A stretch of 64,000 nt of DNA from Thermohalobaculum sp039027855 (lineage in GTDB: Bacteria > Pseudomonadota > Alphaproteobacteria > Rhodobacterales > Rhodobacteraceae). This document shows, piece after piece, positions 8,416-15,959 of this stretch (its first letter is position 1; each line of letters opens with the position of its first letter). The position numbers and the translations under genes are program-made. Location of the stretch: positions 124,001 to 188,000 of the forward strand of contig JBCCJI010000003.1 in the NCBI GenBank assembly GCA_039027855.1, read 5' to 3'. Under the pieces are notes generated by a model. It was not told the DNA's origin and ran no database searches. It worked only from the letters and a program-made list of their open reading frames with translations.

Positions 8416-9930
8416 ATGATGGAAACGGTGCTTATCCCGCTCGGCGCAGGGCTGCTGCAGTCCTTCGAGCCGTTGAATTTGTTCATGATCTTCGCGGGCT
8501 GCCTCGCCGGGCTGTTCGTGGGCGCCATGCCGGGTCTCGGCTCGGTGAACGGCGTGGCGGTGTTGCTGCCGGTCACCTTCCTCGTGCCGCCGACGGCTGC
8601 GATCATCTTCCTGGCCGCCCTCTACTATGGCGCGATGTATGGGGGCGCGGTGTCCTCGATCACGCTGGGTATCCCCGGCGCCTCGACCGCGGTCGCCACC
8701 GTGTTCGACGGCCGACCCATGGCGCAGGCCGGCAAGGCGGACAAGGCACTGATGGCCGCCGCCGTCGCCTCCTTCATCGGCGGCACCGTTTCGGTCGTGC
8801 TCTTCACCTTCTTTGCGCCGCCGCTGGCCGAGTTCGCGCTCCGCTTCGGCCCGCCCGAGGAATTCGCCCTGATGGTGCTGGCCTTCGCCACCTTCATCGG
8901 TCTCGGCGGCGACGACATCGCCAAGACGGCGATCTCCATCCTGCTGGGCCTGGTGATCGCGACGGTCGGCTTCGACATCATCTCCGGCCAGCCGCGGCTC
9001 GTCTTCTTCGACATGCCCGAGCTGCAGCGCCCGATCCAGTTCATCGTGCTCGCCATCGGCATCTACGGCATCGGCGAGATGCTCTGGACCATGGAGCACA
9101 CCAAGGGCGCCGTGCAGGTGACCAAGGTGAATTTCACCATTCGCCGCATGCGCGAGAACCTGGGCGAAGTCGGCCAGTACATGAAGTCCACCACCGTGGG
9201 CTCGGTGCTCGGCTTCTTCGTCGGCACGCTGCCGGCTGCGGGCGCCACGCCGGCCTCGCTCATGTCCTACGGGCTCGCCAAGTCGTTCTCCCGCGACCCC
9301 GACAGCTTCGGCAAGGGCAACGTCTCGGGTGTCGCCGCGCCCGAGGCCGCCAACAACGCCGCCTCAACCGGCTCGATGCTGCCAATGATCACGCTCGGGA
9401 TCCCCGGCTCGCCGACCACGGCGATCCTGCTCGGCGGCATGATCATCTGGGGTCTGCGCCCCGGCCCGCTGCTCTTCGCCGAGGAGGGCGAGTTCGTCTG
9501 GGGCCTCATCGGCTCGATGTATGTCGCGAACTTCGTGACGCTCATCCTCAACCTCGCGCTGATCCCGGTGTTCATCCGGGTGCTGGCGCTGCCCTTCACG
9601 ATGCTGGCGCCGATCATCTTCGTGCTGTGTATCGTGGGCGTCTTCGCGACCACCAACCGGATGTTCGATGTCTGGCTGATGCTGCTGTTCGGCGTGATCG
9701 GCTACCTGATGCGCAAGCTCGACTATCCGCTGGCGCCGGCGGTGCTCGCCATCGTGCTCGGCCCGCTGGCCGAACGGTCGTTCCGCCAGTCGCTGATCTC
9801 CAGCCAGGGCGACGCGATGATCTTCCTCGACCGGCCGATCGCCCTCATCTGCTTCCTTCTCGCCCTGCTGCTGATGTCCTATCCCTTCATTCAGCGGTAC
9901 CTGATGCGACAGCGGGCCGTGCCCGGGTAA
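8416..9930 (+). CDS. tctA: TctA-family large membrane subunit of tripartite carboxylate transporter
   Basis: Main permease of the transporter, 504 residues with roughly 11-12 membrane spans. Family hallmarks are GAMPGLGSVNGVAVLLP (about residues 36-52), ALYYGAMYGGAVSSI, and the second repeat GTLPAAGATPASLMSYGLAKS and TLGIPGSPTTAILLGG. It starts 37 bp after tctB. The complete tctCBA set directly behind fhs is good evidence that a carboxylate is imported for the pathway encoded by this block. The start could be either of two adjacent ATGs. Confidence 0.95.
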   Translation: MMETVLIPLGAGLLQSFEPLNLFMIFAGCLAGLFVGAMPGLGSVNGVAVLLPVTFLVPPTAAIIFLAALYYGAMYGGAVSSITLGIPGASTAVATVFDGRPMAQAGKADKALMAAAVASFIGGTVSVVLFTFFAPPLAEFALRFGPPEEFALMVLAFATFIGLGGDDIAKTAISILLGLVIATVGFDIISGQPRLVFFDMPELQRPIQFIVLAIGIYGIGEMLWTMEHTKGAVQVTKVNFTIRRMRENLGEVGQYMKSTTVGSVLGFFVGTLPAAGATPASLMSYGLAKSFSRDPDSFGKGNVSGVAAPEAANNAASTGSMLPMITLGIPGSPTTAILLGGMIIWGLRPGPLLFAEEGEFVWGLIGSMYVANFVTLILNLALIPVFIRVLALPFTMLAPIIFVLCIVGVFATTNRMFDVWLMLLFGVIGYLMRKLDYPLAPAVLAIVLGPLAERSFRQSLISSQGDAMIFLDRPIALICFLLALLLMSYPFIQRYLMRQRAVPG

Positions 9931-9947
9931 GGGGCGCCACGCGCCCC
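9931..9947 (+). terminator. Hairpin immediately after tctA
   Basis: A 7-bp perfect stem GGGGCGC/GCGCCCC with a 3-nt loop begins at the base after the tctA stop and lies only 25 bp before the next start. It probably attenuates or processes the transcript. No T-run is present. Confidence 0.4.
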
Positions 9948-9972
9948 CGCCCGTGACAGGGAAGGGGGCGCC

Positions 9973-10827
9973 ATGAGCGCGATACTGAGACATGATCCGG
10001 GGCCGGGTTTCCGCGCACTGCACGTGCCGGGCCGGCCCTTTATCTTGGCCAATGCCTGGGATGCGGGCTCGGCGCGGGTGCTGGCGGGACTGAACGCCAG
10101 CGCCATCGGCACCACCTCGGCCGGTCATGCCTTCACGCTCGGCCGCGATGACGGGCAGATCACCCGCGACGAGGCGCTGTCGCATGCGGCCGATCTGGTC
10201 GCCGCGACGCCGCTGCCCGTCTCAGCCGATCTCGAGAACGGTTTCGCCGATGCGCCCGAAGGCGTGGCCGAGACCGTGCGCCTCGCCGCCGAGGCCGGCG
10301 TCGCGGGTCTCTCCATCGAGGATGTGCGCACCGCCGCCGGCCCAGCCTATCCGCGCGACGAGGCCCTGGCACGGGTCGAGGCCGGGATCGCGGCTGCCCG
10401 CGCCCTCCCCCGCGATGTCGTCTTCTGCGCCCGCGCCGACGGTGTGATGACCGGCGCCTATGACCTTGTCGAGGCCTGCGCCCGCATCGCGGCCTTTGCC
10501 GATCTCGGCGCCGATGTCGTCTATGTGCCCCTGCCGGGTGATGGCAACGCGTTGGAGCGGGTGGTGCGCGCCGCGTCCGGCAGGCCGGTCAACGCACTGG
10601 CCGTGGGACCCCTGGCGCGGCTCGGCATGAACGGGTTGGCGGCGCTCGGGGCGGCGCGCATCTCGCTTGGCTCGGCGCTCGCGCGGATGACCCACCGGGT
10701 GCTGATCGATGCGGGCATCGAAATCCTGACCGAGGGTAGCTTCACCAGCCACAAGCTGGTGGGTGGCGACGCTGTCGGCGCCCTGATGAGCGCTGGTCGA
10801 GACTCGGCGACGCCGCCCGCTCGCTAA
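9973..10827 (+). CDS. Isocitrate lyase/PEP mutase family protein
   Basis: A (beta/alpha)8-barrel enzyme of 284 residues. Family features are the substrate-loop region LANAWDAGSARVLAGLN and the metal-site region ADLENGFADAPEGVAETV (about residues 76-93), then GVAGLSIEDV. The catalytic KKCGH loop of true isocitrate or methylisocitrate lyases is absent (GFADAPEG instead). It therefore fits the PEP mutase, carboxyphosphonoenolpyruvate mutase or oxaloacetate-decarboxylase-like branch. Such enzymes act on oxaloacetate or other 2-oxo acids. Its position at the end of the transporter operon suggests a role in the same carboxylate metabolism, but the reaction is not assigned. Confidence 0.8.
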   Translation: MSAILRHDPGPGFRALHVPGRPFILANAWDAGSARVLAGLNASAIGTTSAGHAFTLGRDDGQITRDEALSHAADLVAATPLPVSADLENGFADAPEGVAETVRLAAEAGVAGLSIEDVRTAAGPAYPRDEALARVEAGIAAARALPRDVVFCARADGVMTGAYDLVEACARIAAFADLGADVVYVPLPGDGNALERVVRAASGRPVNALAVGPLARLGMNGLAALGAARISLGSALARMTHRVLIDAGIEILTEGSFTSHKLVGGDAVGALMSAGRDSATPPAR

Positions 10828-10879
10828 GGTGACATCCAGTTGGACCCCGAGCGAAAGCGCGATGCGCGGGTGACGGGCC

Positions 10880-11085
10880 GGGTCAGGGTTCGCCGCAGGC
10901 GACGGGCAAAGCCCGCTTGACCTTGACGCGGTCCGGCACCCGCAAAACGCTCGGCAAGAAGCTGCCTGCGGCTTCTCCCCAGCCCCTATCGACCACGCTG
11001 CAACGCGCACGGCGCCACCGAGCTCGCCCCACAACCGGCCACGAACACGCACGCAACCCTCATCGCGGCGACCAGCCGCGATACC
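10880..11085 (-). repeat. Dispersed structured intergenic repeat, copy A (minus orientation)
   Basis: Read on the minus strand it begins with the hairpin arms ATCGCGGC/GCCGCGAT around TGGTC (11062-11082). A middle hairpin AGAAGC/GCTTCT follows in a GGGGCTGGGGAGAAGC context (about 10960-10985), then a third hairpin CGGGC/GCCCG inside an outer stem (about 10883-10921). Four other copies lie at about 12.3, 25.9, 40.5 and 61.0 kb. It fills the gap between two convergent genes and starts 4 bp from the stop of the gene at 11089-12129. Confidence 0.8.
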
Positions 11086-11088
11086 GCT

Positions 11089-12129
11089 TCACTCGAAGGC
11101 TTTGTACATCACCGCCCGGCAGTCCCAGAAGCAGAGGGTTTTCATGTCCTCCATCTTCAGGGGCCCGAACAACGCCGAGACGATGGCCTGCGCCAGGGCG
11201 CAGTCATGGGTCAGGAAGTGCTCGGTCAGCCAGAAGGCGTGTTCCCGGCGCACGCGGATCTTCTCGTCATCCGCGCCGCTGATCCATTTCCACTTCTTGC
11301 GCGCCGACAGCAGGCCCGACGCGCCCTTGCCGACGACCGGCAGCTTGGAGGCGAGGAAACCGGTCATGGTGTCGTCGGAGCGGTTGCGCTGACGCTCGAT
11401 CAGGTGGGGAAGCACGATCCGGTGGATCGCCTCGTGCTTCTCCTGGCGCGCACCGCCCAGCTTGCCGAGCAGGCTGCCCGGCAGCGGCTTGCACTCGGCA
11501 TAGCGCTGCGGATCCTTCTCGATCGCCTCCAGCGCGAGGGCGGTGTTCATGTGGCCCGCCGCCGAGCACAGCTTGGCGGCATCGCTCACCACCGGCACCA
11601 CCGATGCGGCCATCTTGATCTTGCCCTTCTGCTCGCGAGCATGGGCCTTGGCCTTGGTCCAGAGGCTCGGCACCTTCTTCAGATCCTCGTCGCCGACCAT
11701 CATCGAGGTCCAGAGCGGTTCGGCCTGCGCGCGCGTGCGTGGCATGAAGAAAGGCCGGTCGTTCAGGCCCTTATGGGCGATCAACGAGGAGATGAGCGTG
11801 TCGACCTGCGTCTCCAGCGTCCCGAACTTCTCCTTCAGATTCCGCTCGGCCAGCTCGCCCGCGATCTTGCCGCGGACGGCATCGATGATGCGCTTCAGCC
11901 GGTAGACCTTGTCGTAGTAAGTCATCAGGAAGCGGATGTCGGAGATCTGGAAGGCGTCGGCGTGGTTGCGCACTTCCTTCAGGGCGTTGATCAGCGCCTT
12001 CAGGTGATCGCTGCGGAACTTGGCGAGGATGGTCTTCCTCTCGAACCGGTCGCCGCTGTCGTTGCGCAAGAGCGCCGGGACATCGACTGTGCTGAGGGGG
12101 TGTCTTTCGTCAGTCAACGCAATCGCCAT
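11089..12129 (-). CDS. Conserved-looking cytoplasmic protein, unknown function
   Basis: Protein of 346 residues starting at MAIALTDERH. It is predicted mostly helical and rich in charged residues, with no signal peptide and no membrane segment. No catalytic motif or family is recognised. A segment at about residues 170-205 (KAKAHAREQKGKIKMAASV) is basic, and a long helical stretch lies at about 30-105. Its GC content and codon use look like those of its neighbours. It lies between two oppositely oriented copies of the dispersed repeat (A and B), each with its first hairpin facing the gene. An alternative start upstream (12234) would add 35 Arg-rich residues that look non-coding. Confidence 0.7.
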   Translation of the reverse strand: MAIALTDERHPLSTVDVPALLRNDSGDRFERKTILAKFRSDHLKALINALKEVRNHADAFQISDIRFLMTYYDKVYRLKRIIDAVRGKIAGELAERNLKEKFGTLETQVDTLISSLIAHKGLNDRPFFMPRTRAQAEPLWTSMMVGDEDLKKVPSLWTKAKAHAREQKGKIKMAASVVPVVSDAAKLCSAAGHMNTALALEAIEKDPQRYAECKPLPGSLLGKLGGARQEKHEAIHRIVLPHLIERQRNRSDDTMTGFLASKLPVVGKGASGLLSARKKWKWISGADDEKIRVRREHAFWLTEHFLTHDCALAQAIVSALFGPLKMEDMKTLCFWDCRAVMYKAFE

Positions 12130-12292
12130 GGTGTTGCTCCCGATCCTGCGGGGGCGCCGGCGCCATGAACCGGCCGCGTCCCCCGCTGCCCGGCATCCAA
12201 ACGATGCCCATGGATGGGTGCGGCCGGACCGCAAGCCGGTTCAGCGGCATCGGGAAAAAACTTTGGGTCCGGCCTGGCCGCGACCAGTCACG

Positions 12293-12482
12293 CGGAATCG
12301 CGGCTGGTCGCCGCGATGCATGTTGCGGGGGCGCCCGGGCCGGCTGGCCACGGTTCCGCTCGAGCGCCATCGCGTTTTGGCCGGGCAGACGCTCGCCTGC
12401 GCTGGCCGTCACCTGTCTCCAGGGAGCGGGTCGCCACCGAAGGGCGCGCGGGACGGGGCCCGTCGCTCTGGCCCGACCCGGC
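12293..12482 (+). repeat. Dispersed structured intergenic repeat, copy B
   Basis: The first hairpin ATCGCGGC/GCCGCGAT (12297-12317) is identical to copies A, D and E and is followed by GCATGTTGCGGGGGCGC, as in copy D. The 3' part at about 12438-12482 (AAGGGCG, CGGGACGGGGCCCGTCGC, then GACCCGGCCC) matches copy E, but the outer stem is weaker here. The preceding 160 bp (12130-12292) is the upstream region of the minus-strand gene and shows nothing recognisable. Confidence 0.75.
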
Positions 12483-12505
12483 CCCTCTCCGAGAAGCTCG
12501 ATCCT

Positions 12506-13528
12506 TCAGGCGGCAGCGTTCTCGGCGTCGGCGCTGTCGGCCGGGTAGGTGGGATAGAGACCCTTCGCCATGCCGAGCTGCTGGACGAGGCCCAGCACGA
12601 TGTCGAGCGTCGGGGTGTCGTGCCCGGTCACCTGACCCATCTCCTGCACGGCGGTCACCAGCGCGTCGATCTCCATCGCCTTGCCGGCTTCGAGATCCTG
12701 CAGCATCGAGGTCCGGTGCTTGCCCACCTTGGCGGCCCCGTTGATCCGCCGCTCCACATCCACGCGAAAGCTGGCGCCAAGGCTCTCGGCGATGACCTGC
12801 GCCTCCAGCATCATGGCCTTGGCCGTCGCGCGCGAGGTCGGGTGCGAGGCGACGACATCCAGCGTCTGGCGAGTGATCGCCGAGATCGGGTTGAAGCAGA
12901 GATTGCCCCAAAGCTTCAGCCAAAGCTCGGAGCGGATATCCTCCAGGATCGGCGCGCGGAAACCGGCGCCCTCCAGCATGGCGGAGATCTTTTGGATGCG
13001 CTCGGAGGTCGAGCCGTCGGGCTCACCGAGTGCGAATTTGTCGCCATAGACATGCTTGATGCGCCCCGGCGCCTCGATCTCGGCGGCCGGATAGACCGAG
13101 CAGCCGATGGCGCGCTGGGGGCCCACGATATCCCACTGACGGTTGCCCCGGTCGACGCTGTCGAGGCGCTTGCCCTCATGCTCGCCGCCGATGCCGTGGA
13201 AGTACCACCAGGGCACGCCGTTCTGGCAGCAGACGACGGCGGTGTCTTCCTTCAGGAGCGGGCGCAGATACTCGGCCGATTCCCAGGATTGGTGCGCCTT
13301 CAGCGCGTTGAAGACCACATCGACGGGGCCGATCTCGTTGGGGTCCAGCGCCGCGGTGACCTGCACCGTGTGCTCGTCGCCGTCCTTGGCGAGCGTCAGG
13401 CCCTTGGTCCGGATCGCCTCCAGATGCTTGCCGCGCGCGATCACGGCGACATCGACATCACCCGACTTGGCGAGCCCCGCCGCAAGATAGCCGCCGATCG
13501 CCCCAGCACCGAAAATGCAGACCTTCAT
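12506..13528 (-). CDS. Ketopantoate reductase (PanE/ApbA) family dehydrogenase; candidate oxalyl-CoA reductase
   Basis: A 340-residue NADP-binding enzyme with the nucleotide motif GAGAIGGYLAAGL at residues 7-19, followed by IARGKHL. The PanE catalytic lysine region is WLKLWGNLCFNP (about residues 205-216). Nothing in the sequence separates ketopantoate reduction from other 2-oxo or acyl-CoA reductions. A PanE homologue (PanE2) is the oxalyl-CoA reductase of Methylobacterium extorquens. Given the oxc-frc-fhs cluster 2-12 kb away, this gene may do the same and deliver glyoxylate for assimilation. A FadR/GntR-like palindrome lies 47-58 bp upstream of the start, which would suit a catabolic role. 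Confidence 0.8.
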   Translation of the reverse strand: MKVCIFGAGAIGGYLAAGLAKSGDVDVAVIARGKHLEAIRTKGLTLAKDGDEHTVQVTAALDPNEIGPVDVVFNALKAHQSWESAEYLRPLLKEDTAVVCCQNGVPWWYFHGIGGEHEGKRLDSVDRGNRQWDIVGPQRAIGCSVYPAAEIEAPGRIKHVYGDKFALGEPDGSTSERIQKISAMLEGAGFRAPILEDIRSELWLKLWGNLCFNPISAITRQTLDVVASHPTSRATAKAMMLEAQVIAESLGASFRVDVERRINGAAKVGKHRTSMLQDLEAGKAMEIDALVTAVQEMGQVTGHDTPTLDIVLGLVQQLGMAKGLYPTYPADSADAENAAA

Positions 13529-13574
13529 GGCCGTCCTCCTGATCGTGGCGGTGTCCCGGTCCGTGCCGGGTTGT

Positions 13575-13586
13575 CTGGTATACCAG
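13575..13586. promoter_or_regulatory. Perfect palindrome CTGGTATACCAG, likely GntR-family operator
   Basis: A 12-bp perfect palindrome of the TGGTNNACCA type used by FadR-like GntR regulators, in a TTGT...CTG context, 47-58 bp upstream of the PanE-family gene. The rest of the 13,529-13,830 gap shows no other feature. No gntR gene is in the window, so the regulator would be elsewhere. Confidence 0.5.
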
Positions 13587-13830
13587 TCTGTGCCCTTCCT
13601 GCGGCAGCTTCGTCCATCGCGCAAGGATATTTCGCGGTCAAGGGCGCTGAGAGACGGATTGGGTCTCTGCCACGCGGAAGCATTTCAGGTCTTCAGAGTT
13701 AGACCGCCAAAGACGAGAGAACCGCCGACCCTGCTTAGGTGTCGACGGTCACGACCCCATGGCGAGGACAGGGCGCTTAAGCGGTGCTACGCCGGCAGAT
13801 CCGAGTAAGGCGGCGCTGCGGCCGCCGGGG

Positions 13831-14442
13831 TCAGGTCTGGGGCGCGCGCCGCTTAAGCGTCACCAGCCCGGCAACACCGAACAGCAAAAGCGTCACGCTG
13901 GCCGGCACGGGGATCACGGTAACGCTGCCTTCGAGCCCTTGGACGAAGGCCACGTCAAACCCCGGGGAACTGCCGCCATTGTCGAGGCCCACGATGCGGA
14001 CGGCGTTGACCGTGCCCGTGAAACCGATGGTCGCGAGATCGAGCTCGGTCACGGTATCGCCGAAGGCCTGCCCCAGCAGCTCGAAGGTCGATCCGCCGTC
14101 GCTGGACACCAAGACCGACGCGACCTCGAGACCGTTGCCGGGCTCTGAGATGAAGATGTCGTTGCCCGGCCCGTCGATGATGACCGCCCCCGAAAAGCCG
14201 ACGGTGACAAAGCTGTCGGTCGGCAATGACAAGAAGGTGTTGGCGTCGCCGTCGACCGCCACGCTGAGCGGTACCGAGACCGGGAAATTGCTCGGCGAGG
14301 TGGTGCCGCCGTAGGGGCCGGCAATCGGGCCGGTGCCGCTGTCGAAGAAGTCCAAGACCTGGTTGGCAAAGACGACGGCCTGCGACGGCGTGGCCGTCAG
14401 TGGGAGCATCGCCATGGCAAGCACGGTTCCTGAAAAACGCAT
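13831..14442 (-). CDS. Secreted protein with VPxPA-type CTERM sorting signal
   Basis: A 203-residue protein with a signal peptide (MRFSGTVLAMAMLPLTATPS, cleaved near SQA), an all-beta domain with SSDGG and NDIFISEPGNG turns, and a C-terminal sorting tail. The tail consists of VIPVPAS, then a hydrophobic segment (VTLLLFGVAGLVTL) and KRRAPQT. The tail matches PEP-CTERM/VPLPA-CTERM proteins processed by exosortases and placed on the cell surface, often along with exopolysaccharide. No exosortase gene is in the window. The start at 14442 gives the best signal peptide; an in-frame ATG at 14454 is the alternative. Confidence 0.75.
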   Translation of the reverse strand: MRFSGTVLAMAMLPLTATPSQAVVFANQVLDFFDSGTGPIAGPYGGTTSPSNFPVSVPLSVAVDGDANTFLSLPTDSFVTVGFSGAVIIDGPGNDIFISEPGNGLEVASVLVSSDGGSTFELLGQAFGDTVTELDLATIGFTGTVNAVRIVGLDNGGSSPGFDVAFVQGLEGSVTVIPVPASVTLLLFGVAGLVTLKRRAPQT

Positions 14443-14578
14443 GATCAATCCCATCCCTGTTGAAGCTCGTGCCGCCAGTATGCGGCAGCGCAGCATAGGA
14501 TCAACTTATAAGTGTATTGATGCGGGACTGATCAGCCTAAGGTCGTGCCGCTCTCGGACACTTCGCCGGAATGACGGG

Positions 14579-15568
14579 TCAGCTGCCCATGGTCAGCAGG
14601 ATCTTGCCGAGGTGGCCGCCCGTCTCCAGCGCGCGGTGTGCCTCGGCGGCCTCGGCCATGGGGTATCGCGCATGGGTCACGGTGCGGAGTGTGCCGGTCG
14701 CGAAGAGCGGCCAGGCTTCGGCCTCCAGCTCGGCTGCCACCGCGGCCTTGAAGGCCGGTGAGCGCGGGCGCAGCGTCGAGCCGGTGAGCGTCAGGCGCTT
14801 CATCAGCACGGCGCCGAGGTTCACCTCGACCTTGGAGCCCGCGTCGAAGGCGAGCATCACGATCCGACCGTCCATCCGCGCTGCCTTGAAGTTGCGCGCC
14901 ACGTAGTCGCCACCCCGGAAATCCAGCACGATATCGGCGCCGCCGGCCTCCTTCACGACGCCCACGAAATCCTCGCTCCGGTAGTCGATCGCGCGCTCGG
15001 CGCCCAAAGCGCGCACGAAATCGGTCGAGGCGGCGGAGCAGGTCGCGAAGACCCGCAGCCCCTTGGCGGCGCCCAACTGCACCGCAGTGGAGCCGATCCC
15101 GCCCGAGCCGCCATGCACCAGGAAGCTCGCGCCGGGGGGTACGTCGTGGCCGTGGAAGATGTTCGACCAGACGGTGAAGAAGGTCTCGCAGAGGCCCGCG
15201 CCATCCACGGGGTCGACACCCTCGGGCAAGGGCAGGCAGTGCCGGGCATCGACGGTGACATACTCGGCATAGCCGCCGCCATTGGTGAGCGCGACGACGC
15301 GCGCGCCTTCCGCCCAGCGCGTGACACCGGTGCCGACGGCCGCGATCGTGCCCGAGACCTCCAGCCCCATCAGATCCGACGCGCCCGGGGGCGGTGGATA
15401 GGCGCCCTTGCGCTGCTTGATGTCAGGGCCGTTGACCCCGGCGGCGGTGACGCGGATCAGCACCTGGCCCTTAGCGGGCTCGGGTATCGCGCGCCCGGCC
15501 AGCCGCAGCACCTCGGGCCCGCCCGCGTCCCCTGCCTCGATTACCCGCATTGCCGCCATCGCCGCCAT
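14579..15568 (-). CDS. Zinc-independent NADPH:quinone oxidoreductase (MDR family)
   Basis: A 329-residue medium-chain dehydrogenase/reductase without the structural zinc cysteines. Features are the N-terminal GroES-like domain with AAGVNGPDIKQRKGAYP (about residues 37-53) and the Rossmann motif VHGGSGGIGSTAVQLGAAKG (about residues 148-167). This is the typical pattern of quinone reductase (Qor) or TIGR02824-type proteins that reduce quinones with NADPH. The first of three in-frame ATGs is favoured by GGGAGGCGAGG just upstream. Monocistronic. Confidence 0.88.
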   Translation of the reverse strand: MAAMAAMRVIEAGDAGGPEVLRLAGRAIPEPAKGQVLIRVTAAGVNGPDIKQRKGAYPPPPGASDLMGLEVSGTIAAVGTGVTRWAEGARVVALTNGGGYAEYVTVDARHCLPLPEGVDPVDGAGLCETFFTVWSNIFHGHDVPPGASFLVHGGSGGIGSTAVQLGAAKGLRVFATCSAASTDFVRALGAERAIDYRSEDFVGVVKEAGGADIVLDFRGGDYVARNFKAARMDGRIVMLAFDAGSKVEVNLGAVLMKRLTLTGSTLRPRSPAFKAAVAAELEAEAWPLFATGTLRTVTHARYPMAEAAEAHRALETGGHLGKILLTMGS

Positions 15569-15959
15569 CCTCGCCTCCCGCGCCGCAAAGCATGCCGCTT
15601 AGGCCCTGCCGAAAGATGCGACAAGCCGTCCCGTCGCACGCTCCCCGGCCGGACAGCGCTATCCCGCCGGCGGCGTGCAGAACCGGTGTGACACCCCGAG
15701 ACACGGCGCGAATGTGGCTTTTCTGGTGGAAGCCCAGGCATCAGGCTGCAGATCGGCGGTCATGGTGGCCGGGCCGGGGGCAAAACCCGAGTGCAGACCC
15801 GGCCGACATCCAGGGCGGATCGGCAGATCAAGGCCAATCGCTGCCGACAGGCGGAAATGAGACCGCTGACGGCGTGGCAGAGCGACCACTGCGTCAAGGC
15901 GTCAGATGCCCTGCCACCCGGCGCTCTCCATATGACGCGTGACAGAAAGGAGGGTTCCC
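15569..15959. other. Divergent intergenic region before cydAB
   Basis: 391 bp between the quinone reductase and cydA starts. No gene, repeat or clear FNR-type box was found. An AGGAGGG ribosome site for cydA is at 15947-15953. A promoter for cydAB must lie here but cannot be fixed by eye. Confidence 0.4.

Noticed and set aside
12020..13702. 560-codon forward open frame opposite the PanE-family gene
   Set aside because: It is a GC-rich shadow of the minus-strand genes. The minus frame encodes a clear dehydrogenase with intact motifs.
15569..15959. FNR/Anr box for cydAB
   Set aside because: No TTGAT-N4-ATCAA match could be found with fewer than several mismatches.
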